This document shows, piece by piece, positions 12,886-27,170 of a stretch of DNA of 64,000 bases. Position numbers and translations under genes: made by a program. Source of the stretch: Megachile rotundata (taxonomy: Eukaryota > Arthropoda > Insecta > Hymenoptera > Megachilidae); NCBI RefSeq assembly GCF_050947335.1, contig NW_027474096.1:23839-87838 (forward strand). The letters are read 5' to 3'. The first letter of the stretch is position 1. The number at the start of each line of letters is the position of its first letter. The notes under the pieces were generated by a model. That model saw nothing but the letters and a program-made list of their open reading frames with translations, did no database searches and was not told the DNA's origin.

Positions 12886-13746
12886 AATTGTCGTTCTATC
12901 GATCACATAAGCATAATACGGCTAATAATATGAGTTAGCTTGATAATAATAAGAGTAATAAGTATAGTAATTGTCGTTCTATCGATCATATCTGCACAAT
13001 ATGGTTAATAATATGAGTTAGATTAATAGTAATGAGTGCAATAAGTATAGTAATTGTCGGTCTATCGATCATATAAGCATAATATGGCTAATAATATGAG
13101 TTAGATTGATAATAATAAGAGTAATATGTATAGTAATTGCCGTTCTATCGACCGTATAAGCATAATATGGCGAATAATATGATTTGGATTGATAATAATA
13201 AGAGTAATAAGTATAGTAATTGTCGTTCTATCGATCATATAAGCATAATATCGCTAATAATATGAGTTAGCTTGATAACAATAAGAGTAATAAGTATAGT
13301 AATTGTCGTTCTATCGATCATATCTGCACAATATGGTTAATAATATGAGTTAGATTAATAGTAATGAGTGTAATAAGTATAGTAATCGTCGTTCGATCGA
13401 TCATATAAGAATAATATGGCGAATAATATGATTTAGATTGATAATAATAAGAGTAATAAGTATAGTAATTGTCGTTCTATCGATCATATAAGCATAATAT
13501 GGCTAATAATATGAGTTAGATTGATAATAATAAGAGTAATAAGTATAGTAATTGTCGTTCTATCGATCATATAAGCATAATATGGTTAATAATATGAGTT
13601 AGATTAATAATAATAAGAGTAATAATTATAGTAATTGTCGTTCTATCGATCATATGAGCATAATATGGCGAATAATATCATTTAGATTGATAATAATATG
13701 AGTAATAAGTATAGTAATTGTCGTTCTATCGATCATATAAGCATAA
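12886..13746 (+). repeat. 74-monomer-offset duplication, copy 2
   Basis: Partner of 6740-7600, differing at single bases such as tcgaccgtataag near 13150 and aataattatag near 13625. The copies diverge at ~13.75 kb, where ggcg replaces ggct. Confidence 0.8.
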
Positions 13747-16089
13747 TATGGCGAATAATATCATTTAGATTGATAATAATATGAGTAATAAGTATAGTAA
13801 TTGTCGTTCTATCGATCATATAAGCATAATATGGCTAATAATATGAGTTAGCTTGATAATAATAAGAGTAATAAGTTTAGTAATTGTCGTTCTATCGATC
13901 ATATAAGCATAATATGGCTAATAATATGAATTAGATTGATAATAATAAGAGTAATAAGTATAGTAATGTCGTTCTATCGATCATATTAGCATAATATGGC
14001 GAATAATATCATTTAGATTGATAATAATATGAGTAATAATTATAGTAATTGTCGTTCTATCGATCATATAAGCATAATATGGCTAATAATATGAATTAGA
14101 TTGATAATAATAAGAGTAATAAGTATAGTAATTGTCGTTCTATCGATCATATAAGCATAATATGGCTAATAATATGAATTAGATTGATAATAATAAGAGT
14201 AATAAGTATAGTAATTGTCGTTCTATAGACCATATTAGCATAATATGGCGAATAATATCATTTAGATTGATAATAATATGAGTAATAAGTATAGTAATTG
14301 TCGTTCTATCGATCATATAAGCATAATATGGCTAATAATATGAGTTAGATTGATAATAATAAGAGTAATAAGTACAGTAATTGTCGTTCTATCGATCATA
14401 TCTGCATAATATGGTTAATAATATGAGATAGATTAATAATAATAAGAATAATAAGTATAGTAATTGTCGTTCTATCGACCATGGAAGCATAATATGGCTA
14501 ATAATATGAGTTAGATTGATAATAATAAGAGTAATAACTATAGTAATTGCCGTTCTATCGATCATATGAGCATAATATGGCGAATAATATCATTTAGATT
14601 GATAATAATATGAGTACTAAGTATAGTAATTGTCGTTCTATCGATCATATAAGCATAATATGGCTAATAATATGAGTTAGCTTGATAATAATAAGAGTAA
14701 TAAGTTTAGTAATTGTCGTTCTATCGATCATATAAGCATAATATGGCTAATAATATGAATTAGATTGATAATAATAAGAGTAATAAGTATAGTAATTGTC
14801 GTTCTATCGATCATATTAGCATAATATGGCGAATAATATCATTTAGATTGATAATAATATGAGTATTAATTATAGTAATTGTCGTTCTATCGATCATATA
14901 AGCATAATATGGCTAATAATATGAATTAGATTGATAATAATAAGAGTAATAAGTATAGTAATTTTCGTTCTATCGATCATATAAGCATAATATGGCTAAT
15001 AATATGAATTAGATTGATAATAATAAGAGTAATAAGTATAGTAATTGTCGTTCTGTCGATCATATGAGCATAATATGGCGAATAATATCATTTAGATTGA
15101 TAATAATATGAGTAATAAGTATAGTAATTGTCGTTCTATCGATCATATAAGCATAATATGGCTAATAATATGAGTTAGCTTGATAATAATAAGAGTAATA
15201 AGTTTAGTAATTGTCGTTCTATCGATCATATAAGCATAATATGGCTAATAATATGAATTAGATTGATAATAATAAGAGTAATAAGTATAGTAATTGTCGT
15301 TCTATCGATCAGATTAGCATAATATGGCGAATAATATCATTTAGATTGATAATAATATGAGTAATAAATATAGTAATTGTCGTTCTATCGATCATATAAG
15401 CATAATATGGCTAATAATATGAGTTAGATTGATAATAATAAGAGTAATAACTATAGTAATTGCCGTTCTATCGATCATATAAGCATAATATGGCGAATAA
15501 TATGATTTAGATTGATAATAATAAGAGTAATAAGTATAGTAATTGTCGTTCTATCGATCATATAAGCATAATATCGCTAATAATATGAGTTAGCTTGATA
15601 ATAATAAGAGTAATAAGTATAGTAATTGTCGTTCTATCGATCATATCTGCACAATATGGTTAATAATATGAGTTAGATTAATAGTAATGAGTGTAATAAG
15701 TATAGTAATTGTCGTTCTATCGATCATATAAGAGTAATATGGCGAATAATATGATTTAGATTGATAATAATAAGAGTAATTAGTATAGTAATTGTCGTTC
15801 TATCGATCATTTAAGCACAATATGGCTAATAATATGAGTTAGATTGATAATAATAAGAGTCATAAGTATAGTAATTGTCGTTCTATCGATCATATAAGCA
15901 TAATATGGTTAATAATATTTATTAGATTAATAATAATATGAATAATAAGTATAGTAATTGTCGTTCTAACGACCATGGAAGCATAATATGGCTAATAATA
16001 CGAGTTAGATTGATAATAATAAGAGTAATAAGTATAGTAATTGCCGTTCTATCGATCATATAAGAATAGTATGGCGTATAATATGATTT

Positions 16090-17530
16090 AGATTGATAAT
16101 AATAAGAGTAATAAGTATAGTAATTGTCGTTCTATCGATCATATCTGCATAATATGGTTAATAATATGAGTTAGATTAATAATGATATGAATAATAAGTA
16201 TAGTAATTGTCGTTCTATCGACCATGGAAGCATAATATGGCTAATAATACGAGTTAGATTGATAATAACAAGAGCAATACGTATAGTAATTGCCGTTCTA
16301 TCGACCATATAAGCATAATATGGCGAATAATATGATTTGGATTGATAATAATAAGAGTAATAAGTATAGTAATTGTCGTCCTATCGATCATATAAGCATA
16401 ATATGGCTAATAATATGAGTTAGCTTGATAATAATAAGAGTAATAAGTATAGTAATTGACGGTCTATCGATCATATCTGCACAATATGGCTAATAATATG
16501 AGTTAGATTGATAATAATAAGAGTAATAAGTATAGTAATTGTCGTTCTATCGTCAAATATAAGCATAATATGGTTAATAATATCAGTAAGATTAATAATA
16601 ATAAGAGTAATAAGTATAGTAATTTTCGTTCTATCGATCATATAAGCATAATATGGCTAATAATATGAATTAGATTGATAATAATAAGAGTAATAAGTAT
16701 AGTAATTGCCGTTCTATCGATCACATAAGCATAATATGGCGAATAATATGATTTAGATTGATAATAATAAGAGTAATAAGTACAGTAATTGTCGTTCTAG
16801 CGACCATGGAATCATAATATGGCTAATAATATGAGTTAGATTGATAATAATAAGAGTAATAAGTATAGTAATTGCCGTTCTATCGATCACATAAGCATAA
16901 TATGGCGAATAATATGATTTAGATTGATAATAATAAGTGTAATAAGTATATTAATTGTCGTTCTATCGATCATATAAGCATAATATGGCTAATAATATGA
17001 GTTAGATTGATAATAATAAGGGTAATAAGTATAGTAATGGCCGTTCTATCGATCATATAAGCATAATAAGGCTAATAATATGAGTTAGATTGATAATAAT
17101 AAGAGCAATAAGTATAGTAATTGTCGTTCTATCGATCATATCTGCATAATATTGTTAATAATATGAGTTAGATTAATAATAATATGAATAATAAGTATAG
17201 TAATTGTCGTTCTATCGACCATGGAAGCATAATATGGCTAATAATACGAGTTAGATTGATAATAACAAGAGTAATACGTATAGTAATTGCCGTTCTATCG
17301 ACCATATAAGCATACTATGGCGAATAATATGATTTGGATTGATAATAATAAGAGTAATAAGTACAGTAATTGTCGTTCTATCGATCATATAAGCATAATA
17401 TGGCTAATAATATGAGTTAGCTTGATAATAATAAGAGTTATAAGTATAGTAATTGTCGTTCTATCGATCATATCTGCACAATATGGTTAATAATATGAGT
17501 TAGATTAATAGCAATGAGTGTAATAAGTAT
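16090..17530 (+). repeat. Domain II ~2.3 kb block, copy 1
   Basis: Marked by aatgatatgaataat, acaagagcaatacg, cgtcaaatat (16551), tagcgaccatggaatc, aagggtaataag (17020) with taatggccg, and gcatactatgg. Copy 2 is 2325 bp downstream (28 monomers + 1), widening to 2408 bp after one extra monomer in copy 2. Confidence 0.85.
16551..16566 (+). repeat. 1 bp-longer monomer marker (cgtcaaatat)
   Basis: The usual tcgatcatataagc is replaced by tcgtcaaatataagc, destroying the ATCGAT palindrome and adding one base. The same allele appears at 18876 and 21035 only, so it was copied with the domain II block rather than arising repeatedly. Confidence 0.85.
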
Positions 17531-18419
17531 AGTAATTGTCGTTCTATCGATCATATAAGAATAGTATGGCGAATAATATGATTTAGATTGATAATAATAA
17601 GAGTAATAAGTATAGTAATTGTCGTTCTATCGACCCTGGAAGCATAATATGGCTAATAATATGAGTTAGATTGATAATAATAAGAGTAATAAGTATAGTA
17701 ATTGTCGTTCTATCGATCATATCTGCATAATATGGTTAATAATATGAGTTAGATTAATAATAATCTGAATAATAAGTATAGTAATTGTCGTTCTTTCGAT
17801 CATGCAAGCATAATATGGCTAATAATATGAGTTAGATTGATAAAAATAAGAGTAATAAGTATAGTAATTGCCGTTCTATCGATCACATAAGCATAATATG
17901 GCGAATAATATGATTTAGATTGATAACAATAAGTGTAATAAGTATATTAATTGTCGTTCGATCGATCATATAAGCATAATATGGCTAATAATATCAGTTA
18001 GATTGATAATAATAAGAGTAATAAGTTTAGTAATTGTCGTTCTATCGATCATATAAGCATAATATGGCTAATAATATGAGTTAGCTTGATAATAATAAGA
18101 GTAATAAGTTTAGTAATTGTCGTTCTATCGATCATATAAGCATAATATGGCTAATAATATGAATTAGATTGATAATAATAAGAGTAATAAGTATAGTAAT
18201 TGTCGTTCTATCGATCATATAAGCATAATATGGCTAATAATATGAGTTAGATTGATAATAATGAGAGTAATAAGTATAGTAATTGTCGTTCTATCAATCA
18301 CATAAGCATAATATGGCGAATAATATGATTTAGATTGATAATAATAAGTGTAATAAGTATATTAATTGTCGTTCTATCGATCATATAAGCATAATATGGC
18401 TAATAATATCAGTTAGATT

Positions 18420-19930
18420 GATAATAATAGGAGTAATAAGTATAGTAATTGTCGTTCTATCGATCATATCTGCATAATATGGTTAATAATATGAGTTAGA
18501 TTAATAATGATATGAATAATAAGTATAGCAATTGTCGTTCTATCGACCATGGAAGCATAATATGGCTAATAATACGAGTTAGATTGATAATAACAAGAGC
18601 AATACGTATAGTAATTGCCGTTCTATCGACCATATAAGCATAATATGGCGAATAATATGATTTGGATTGATAATAATAAGAGTAATAAGTATAGTAATTG
18701 TCGTTCTATCGATCATATAAGCATAATATGGCTAATAATATGAGTTAGCTTGATAATAATAAGAGTAATAAGTATAGTAATTGTCGGTCTATCGATCATA
18801 TCTGCACAATATGGCTAGTAATATGAGTTAGATTGATAATAATAAGAGTAATAAGTATAGTAATTGTCGTTCTATCGTCAAATATAAGCATAATATGGTT
18901 AATAATATGAGTAAGATTAATAATAATAAGAGTAGTAAGTATAGTAATTTTCGTTCTATCGATCATATAAGCATAATATGGCTAATAATATGAATTAGAT
19001 TGATAATAATAAGAGTAATAAGTATAGTAATTGCCGTTCTATCGATCACATAAGCATAATATGGCGAATAATATGATTTAGATTGATAATAATAAGAGTA
19101 ATAAGTACAGTAATTGTCGTTCTAGCGACCATGGAATCATAATATGGCTAATAATATGAGTTAGATTGATAATAATAAGAGTAATAAGTATAGTAATTGC
19201 CGTTCTATCGATCACATAAGCATAATATGGCGAATAATATGATTTAGATTGATAATAATAAGTGTAATAAGTATATTAATTGTCGTTCTATCGATCATAT
19301 AAGCATAATATGGCTAATAATATCAGTTAGATTGATAATAATAACAGTAATAAGTATAGTAATTGTCGTTCTATCGATCATGGAAGCATAATATGGCTAA
19401 TAATATGAGTTAGATTGATAATAATAAGGGTAATAAGTATAGTAATGGCCGTTCTATCGATCATATAAGCATAATAAGGCTAATAATATGAGTTAGATTG
19501 ATAATAATAAGAGCAATAAGTATAGTAATTGTCGTTCTATCGATCATATCTGCATAATATGGTTAATAATATGAGTTAGATTAATAATAATATGAATAAT
19601 AAGTATAGTAATTGTCGTTCTATCGACCATGGAAGCATAATATGGCTAATAATACCAGTTAGATTGATAATAACAAGAGTAATACGTATAGTAGTTGCCG
19701 TTCTATCGACCATATAAGCATACTATGGCGAATAATATGATTTGGATTGATAATAATAAGAGTAATAAGTACAGTAATTGTCGTTCTATCGATCATATAA
19801 GCATAATATGGCTAATAATATGAGTTAGCTTGATAATAATAAGAGTTATAAGTATAGTAATTGTCGTTCTATCGATCATATCTGCACAATATGGTTAATA
19901 ATATGAGTTAGATTAATAGCAATGAGTGTA
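18420..19930 (+). repeat. Domain II ~2.3 kb block, copy 2
   Basis: cgtcaaatat lies at 18876 and aagggtaataag near 19425. Relative to copy 1 it carries an extra atcagttag/aacagtaataag monomer at ~19.33-19.42 kb. Single-base differences include gtagtaag near 18934 and gtagttgccg near 19691. Confidence 0.85.
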
Positions 19931-20599
19931 ATAAGTATAGTAATTGTCGTTCTATCGATCATATAAGCATAATATCGCTAATAATATGAGTTAGCTTGAT
20001 AATAATAAGAGTAATAAGTATAGTAATTGTCGTTCTATCGATCATATCTGCACAATATGGTTAATAATATGAGTTAGATTAATAGCAATGAGTGTAATAA
20101 GTATAGTAATTGTCGTTCTATCGATCATATAAGAATAGTATGGCGTATAATATGATTTAGATTGATAATAATAAGAGTAATAAGTATAGTAATTGTCGTT
20201 CTATCGATCATATAAGCATAATATGGCTAATAATATGAGTTAGATTGATAATAATGAGAGTAATAAGTATAGTAATTGTAGTTCTATCGATCACATAAGC
20301 ATAATATGGCGAATAATATGATTTAGATTGATAATAATAAGTGTAATAAGTATATTAATTGTCGTTCTATCGATCATATAAGCATAATATGTCTAATAAT
20401 ATCAGTTAGATTGATAATAATAACAGTAATAAGTATAGTAATTGTCGTTCTATCGATCATGGAAGCATAATATGGCTAATAATATGAGTTAGATTGATAA
20501 TAATAAGGGTAATAAGTATAGTTATTGCCGTTCTATCGATCATATAAGCATAATAAGGCTAATAATATGAGTTAGATTGATAATAATAAGAGTAATAAG

Positions 20600-21930
20600 T
20601 ATAGTAATTGTCGTTCTATCGATCATATCTGCATAATATGGTTAATAATATGAGTTAGATTAATAATGATATGAATAATAAGTATAGTAATTGTCGTTCT
20701 ATCGACCATGGAAGCATAATATGGCTAATAATACGAGTTAGATTGATAATAACAAGAGCAATACGTATAGTAATTGCCGTTCTATCGACCATATAAGCAT
20801 AATATGGCGAATAATATGATTTGGATTGATAATAATAAGAGTAATAAGTATAGTAATTGTCGTCCTATCGATCATATAAGCATAATATGGCTAATAATAT
20901 GAGTTAACTTGATAATAATAAGAGTAATAAGTATAGTAATTGTCGGTCTATCGATCATATCTGCACAATATGGCTAATAATATGAGTTAGATTGATAATA
21001 ATAAGAGTAATAAGTATAGTAATTGTCGTTCTATCGTCAAATATAAGCATAATATGGTTAATAATATCAGTAAGATTAATAATAATAAGAGTAATAAGTA
21101 TAGTAATTTTCGTTCTATCGATCATATAAGCATAATATGGCTAATAATATGAATTAGATTGATAATAATAAGAGTAATAAGTATAGTAATTGCCGTTCTA
21201 TCGATCACATAAGCATAATATGGCGAATAATATGATTTAGATTGATAATAATAAGAGTAATAAGTACAGTAATTGTCGTTCTAGCGACCATGGAATCATA
21301 ATATGGCTAATAATATGAGTTAGATTGATAATAATAAGAGTAATAAGTATAGTAATTGCCGTTCTATCGATCACATAAGCATAATATGGCGAATAATATG
21401 ATTTAGATTGATAATAATAAGTGTAATAAGTTTATTAATTGTCGTTCTATCGATCATATAAGCATAATATGGCTAATAATATGAGTTAGATTGATAATAA
21501 TAAGGGTAATAAGTATAGTAATGGCCGTTCTATCGATCATATAAGCATAATAAGGCTAATAATATGAGTTAGATTGATAATAATATGAATAATAAGTATA
21601 GTAATTGTCGTTCTATCGACCATGGAAGCATAATATGGCTAATAATACGAGTTAGATTGATAATAACAAGAGTAATACGTATAGTAATTGCCGTTCTATC
21701 GACCATATAAGCATACTATGGCGAATAATATGATTTGGATTGATAATAATAAGAGTAATAAGTACAGTAATTGTCGTTCTATCGATCATATAAGCATAAT
21801 ATGGCTAATAATATGAGTTAGCTTGATAATAATAAGAGTTATAAGTATAGTAATTGTCGTTCTATCGATCATATCTGCACAATATGGTTAATAATATGAG
21901 TTAGATTAATAGCAATGAGTGTAATAAGTA
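20600..21930 (+). repeat. Domain II ~2.3 kb block, copy 3
   Basis: cgtcaaatat lies at 21035, 2159 bp (26 monomers + 1) after copy 2. The distal half lacks the extra monomer of copy 2 and so resembles copy 1 in order (aagggtaataag 4484 bp after copy 1). The monomer with atctgcata is skipped at ~21.57 kb, giving a shorter unit. Confidence 0.8.
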
Positions 21931-23140
21931 TAGTAATTGTCGTTCTATCGATCATATAAGAATAGTATGGCGAATAATATGATTTAGATTGATAATAATA
22001 AGAGTAATAAGTATAGTAATTGTCGTTCTATCGACCGTGGAAGCATAATATGGCTAATAATATGAGTTAGATTGATAATAATAAGAGTAATAAGTATAGT
22101 AATTGTCGTTCTATCGATCATATCTGCATAATATGGTTAATAATATGAGTTAGATTAATAATAATCTGAATAATAAGTATAGTAATTGTCGTTCTTTCGA
22201 TCATGGAAGCATAATATGGCTAATAATATGAGTTAGATTGATAAAAATAAGAGTAATAAGTATAGTAATTGCCGTTCTATCGATCACATAAGCATAATAT
22301 GGCGAATAATATGATTTAGATTGATAATAATAAGTGTAATAAGTATATTAATTGTCGTTCGATCGATCATATAAGCATAATATGGCTAATAATATCAGTT
22401 AGATTGATAATAATAAGAGTAATAAGTTTAGTAATTGTCGTTCTATCGATCATATAAGCATAATATGGCTAATAATATGAGTTAGCTTGATAATAATAAG
22501 AGTAATAAGTTTAGTAATTGTCGTTCTATCGATCATATAAGCATAATATGGCTAATAATATGAATTAGATTGATAATAATAAGAGTAATAAGTATAGTAA
22601 TTGTCGTTGTATCGATCATATTAGCATAATATGGCGAATAATATCATTTAGATTGATAATAATATGAGTAATAAGTATAGTAATTGTCGTTCTATCGATC
22701 ATATAAGCATAATATGGCTAATAATATGAGTTAGATTGATAATAATAAGAGTAATAACTATAGTAATTGCAGTTCCATCGATCATATAAGCATAATATGG
22801 CGAATAATATGATTTAGATTGATAATAATAAGAGTAATAAGTATAGTAATTGTCGTTCTATCCATCATATAAGCATAATATCGCTAATAATATGAGTTAG
22901 CTTGATAATAATAAGAGTAATAGGTATAGTAATTGTCGTTCTATCGATCATATCTGCACAATATGGTTAATAATATGAGTTAGATTAATAGTAATGAGTG
23001 TAATAAGTATAGTAATTGTCGTTCTATCGATCATATAAGAGTAATATGGCGAATAATATGATTTAGATTGATAATAATAAGAGTAATAAGTATAGTAATT
23101 GTCGTTCTATCGATCATTTAAGCACAATATGGCTAATAAT
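21830..23140 (+). repeat. Block shared with domain IV at ~29.5 kb distance, copy 1
   Basis: Matches 51295-52605 at 29465 bp (355 monomers). Shared states: agagttataag, tcgaccgtggaag, taatctgaataat, ttctttcgatcatgg, ataaaaataag, attaattgtcgttcgatcg, ttccatcgatc, tatccatcat and catttaagcacaat. Private differences include attgcagttcc near 22769 and cgttgtatcg near 22605. Part of it also matches 41.92-42.59 kb at 20086 bp (242 monomers). Confidence 0.85.
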
Positions 23141-25249
23141 ACGAGTTAGATTGATAATAACAAGAGTAATACGTATAGTAGTTGCCGTTCTATCGACCAT
23201 ATAAGCATACTATGGCGAATAATATGATTTGGATTGATAATAATAAGAGTAATAAGTACAGTAATTGTCGTTCTATGGATCATATAAGCATAATATGGCG
23301 AATAATATGATTTAGATTGATAATAATAAGAGTAATAAGTATAGTAATTGTCGTTCTATCGATCATATCTGCATAATATGGTTAATAATATGAGTTAGAT
23401 TAATAATAATCTGAATAATAAGTATAGTAATTGTCGTTCTTTCGATCATGGAAGCATAATATGGCTAATAATATGAGTTAGATTGATAAAAATAAGAGTA
23501 ATAAGTATAGTAATTGCCGTTCTATCGATCACATAAGCATAATATGGCGAATAATATGATTTAGATTGATAATAATAAGAGTAATAAGTATAGTAATTGT
23601 CGTTCTATCGATCATATCTGCATAATATGGTTAATAATATGAGTTAGATTAATAATAATAAGAATAATAAGTATAGTAATTGTCGTTCTATCGACCATGG
23701 AAGCATAATATGGCTAATAATACGAGTTAGATTGGTAATAATAAGAGTAATAAGTATAGTAATTGCCGTTCTATCGACCATATAAGCATAATATGGCGAA
23801 TAATATGATTTAGATTGATAATAATATGAGTAATAAGTATAGTAGTTGTCGTTCTATCAATCATATCTGCATAATATGGTTAATAATATGAGTTAGATTA
23901 ATAATAATAAGAATAATAAGTATAGGAATTGTCGTTCTATCGACCATGGAAGCATAATATGGCTAATAATACGAGTTAGATTGATAACAATAAGAGTAAT
24001 AAGTATAGTAATTGTCGTTCTATCGATCATATCTGCACAATATGGTTAATAATATGAGTTAGATTAATAGTAATGAGTGTAATAAGTATAGTAATTGTCG
24101 TTCTATCGACCATATAAGCATAATATGGCGACTAATATGATTTAGATTGATAATAATAAGAGTAATAAGTATAGTAATTGTCGTTCTATCGATCATATAA
24201 GCATAATATGGCTAATAATATGAGTTAGATTGATAATAATAAGACTAATAAGTATAGTAATTGTCGTTCTATCGATCATATATGCATAATGTGGCTAATA
24301 ATATGAGTTAGATTGATAATAATAAGAGTAATAAGTATAGTAATTGTCGTTCTATCGATCATATCTGCATAATATGGTTAATAATATGAGTTAGATTAAT
24401 AATAATAAGAATAATAAGTATAGTAATTGTCGTTCTATCGACCATGGAAGCATAATATGGCTAATAATACGAGTTAGATTGATAATAATAAGAGTAATAA
24501 GTATAGTAATTGTCGTTCTATCGATCATATCTGCACAATATGGTTAATAATATGAGTTAGATTAATAGTAATGAGTGTAATAAGTATAGTAATTGTCGTT
24601 CTATCGACCATATAAGCATAATATGGCGACTAATATGATTTAGATTGATAATAATAAGAGTAATAAGTATAGTAATTGTCGTTCTATCGATCATATAAGC
24701 ATAATATGGCTAATAATATGAGTTAGATTGATAATAATAAGACTAATAAGTATAGTAATTGTCGTTCTATCGATCATATATGCATAATGTGGCTAATAAT
24801 ATGAGTTAGATTGATAATAATAAGAGTAATAAGTATAGTAATTGTCGTTCTATCGATCATATCTGCACAATATGGTTAATAATATGAGTTAGATTAATAG
24901 TAATGAGTGTAATAAGTATAGTAATTGTCGTTCTATCGATCATATAAGCATAATATGGCGAATAATATGATTTAGATTGATAATAATAAGAGTAATAAGT
25001 ATAGTAATTGTCGTTCTATCGATCATATAAGCATAATATGGCTAATAATATGAGTTAGATTAATAATAATAAGAGTAATAACTATAGTAATTGTCGTTCT
25101 ATCGATCATATGAGCATAATATGGCGAATAATATCATTTAGATTGATAATAATATGAGTAATAAGTATAGTAATTGTCGTTCTATCGATCATATAAGCAT
25201 AATATGGCTAATAATATGAGTTAGCTTGATAATAATAAGAGTAATAAGT

Positions 25250-27170
25250 TTAGTAATTGTCGTTCTATCGATCATATAAGCATAATATGGCTAATAATAT
25301 GAATTAGATTGATAATAATAAGAGTAATAAGTATAGTAATTGTCGTTCTATCGATCATATTAGCATAATATGGCGAATAATATCATTTAGATTGATAATA
25401 ATATGAGTATTAATTATAGTAATTGTCGTTCTATCGATCATATAAGCATAATATGGCTAATAATATGAATTAGATTGATAATAATAAGAGTAATAAGTAT
25501 AGTAATTGTCGTTCTATCGATCATATAAGCATAATATGGCTAATAATATGAATTAGATTGATAATAATAAGAGTAATAAGTATAGTAATTGTCGTTCTAT
25601 CGATCATATTAGCACAATATCGCTAATAATATGAGTTAGCTTGATAATAATAAGAGTAATAAGTATAGTAATTGTCGTTCTATCGATCAGATCTGCACAA
25701 TATGGTTAATAATATGAGTTAGATTAATAGTAATGAGTGTAATAAGTATAGTAATCGTCGTTCGATCGATCATATAAGAATAATATGGCGAATAATATGA
25801 TTTAGATTGATAATAATAGGAGTAATAAGTATAGTAATTGTCGTTCTATCGATCATATAAGCATAATATGGCTAATAATATGAGTTAGATTGATAATAAT
25901 AAGAGTAATAAGTATAGTAATTGTCGTTCTATCGATCATATAAGCATAATATGGTTAATAATATGAGTTAGATTAATAATAATAAGAGTAATAAGTATAG
26001 TAATTGTCGTTCTATCGATCATATGAGCATAATATGGCGAATAATATCATTTAGATTGATAATAATATGAGTAATAAGTATAGTAATTGTCGTTCCATCG
26101 ATCATATAAGCATAATATGGCTAATAATATGAGTTAGCTTGATAACAATAAGAGTAATAAGTTTAGTAATTGTCGTTCTATCGATCATATAAGCATAATA
26201 TGGCTAATAATATGAATTAGATTGATAATAATAAGAGTAATAAGTATAGTAATTGTCGTTCTATCGATCATATTAGCATAATATGGCGAATAATATCATT
26301 TAGATTGATAATAATATGAGTAATACTTATAGTAATTGTCGTTCTATCGATCATATAAGCATAATATGGCTAATAATATGAATTAGATTGATAATAATAA
26401 GAGTAATAAGTATAGTAATTGTCGTTCTATCGATCATATCTGCACAATATGGTTAATAATATGAGTTAGATTAATAGTAATGAGTGTAATAAGTATAGTA
26501 ATTGTCGTTCTATCGACCATATAAGCATAATATGGCGACTAATATGATTTAGATTGATAATAATAAGAGTAATAAGTATAGTAATTGTCGTTCTATCGAT
26601 CATATAAGCATAATATGGCTAATAATATGAGTTAGATTGATAATAATAAGACTAATAAGTATAGTAATTGTCGTTCTATCGATCATATATGCATAATGTG
26701 GCTAATAATATGAGTTAGATTGATAATAATAAGAGTAATAAGTATAGTAATTGTCGTTCTATCGATCATATCTGCACAATATGGTTAATAATATGAGTTA
26801 GATTAATAGTAATGAGTGTAATAAGTATAGTAATTGTCGTTCTATCGATCATATAAGCATAATATGTCTAATAATATGAGTTAGATTGATAATAATAACA
26901 GTAATAAGTATAGTAATTGTCGTTCTATCGATCATGGAAGCATAATATGGCTAATAATATGAGTTAGATTGATAGTAATAAGAGTAATAACTATAGTAAT
27001 TGCCGTTCTATCGATCATATAAGCATAATATGGCGAATAATATGATTTAGATTGATAATAATAAGAGTAATAAGTATAGTAATTGTCGTTCTATCGATCA
27101 TATAAGCATAATATCGCTAATAATATGAGTTAGCTTGATAATAATAAGAGTAATAAGTATAGCAATTGTC
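25250..27170 (+). repeat. 23-monomer tandem duplication (1909 bp), copy 1
   Basis: Adjacent to copy 2. The rare tcagatctgc (BglII site) lies near 25688 and 27597, 1909 bp apart. The shared order runs from tattagcat monomers to the rare agcaattgtcg (27162). Confidence 0.9.

Larger units (their letters stand above)
1..14600 (+). repeat. Satellite domain I (NcoI-type and ttataatatgagatag variants)
   Basis: This stretch is distinguished by monomers reading ggtttataatatgagatag (starting near 1546, 2292, 8358, 9353, 11095 and 12090), each followed by a tcgaccatggaagc monomer containing CCATGG. A 1 bp deletion, gtaatgtcg, occurs near 1762, 8823, 10565, 11560 and 13966 and is confined to this domain. 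It contains the 58-, 35-, 33- and 12-monomer duplications listed separately. No gene or foreign sequence is present. The boundary to the next domain is gradual, because common variant monomers fill 14.5-16 kb. Confidence 0.75.
14600..23100 (+). repeat. Satellite domain II (cgtcaaatat and taatacgtatag variants)
   Basis: Marker monomers include tcgtcaaatataagc (1 bp longer than normal; cgtcaaatat at 16551, 18876 and 21035), acaagagcaatacgtatag, agtgtaataagtatattaat, aagggtaataag followed by taatggccg, and gcatactatggcg. Most of 16.1-21.9 kb is explained by three copies of a ~2.3 kb block. The distal part (21.8-23.1 kb) reappears in domain IV. Nothing other than 83 bp monomers is seen. Confidence 0.75.
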
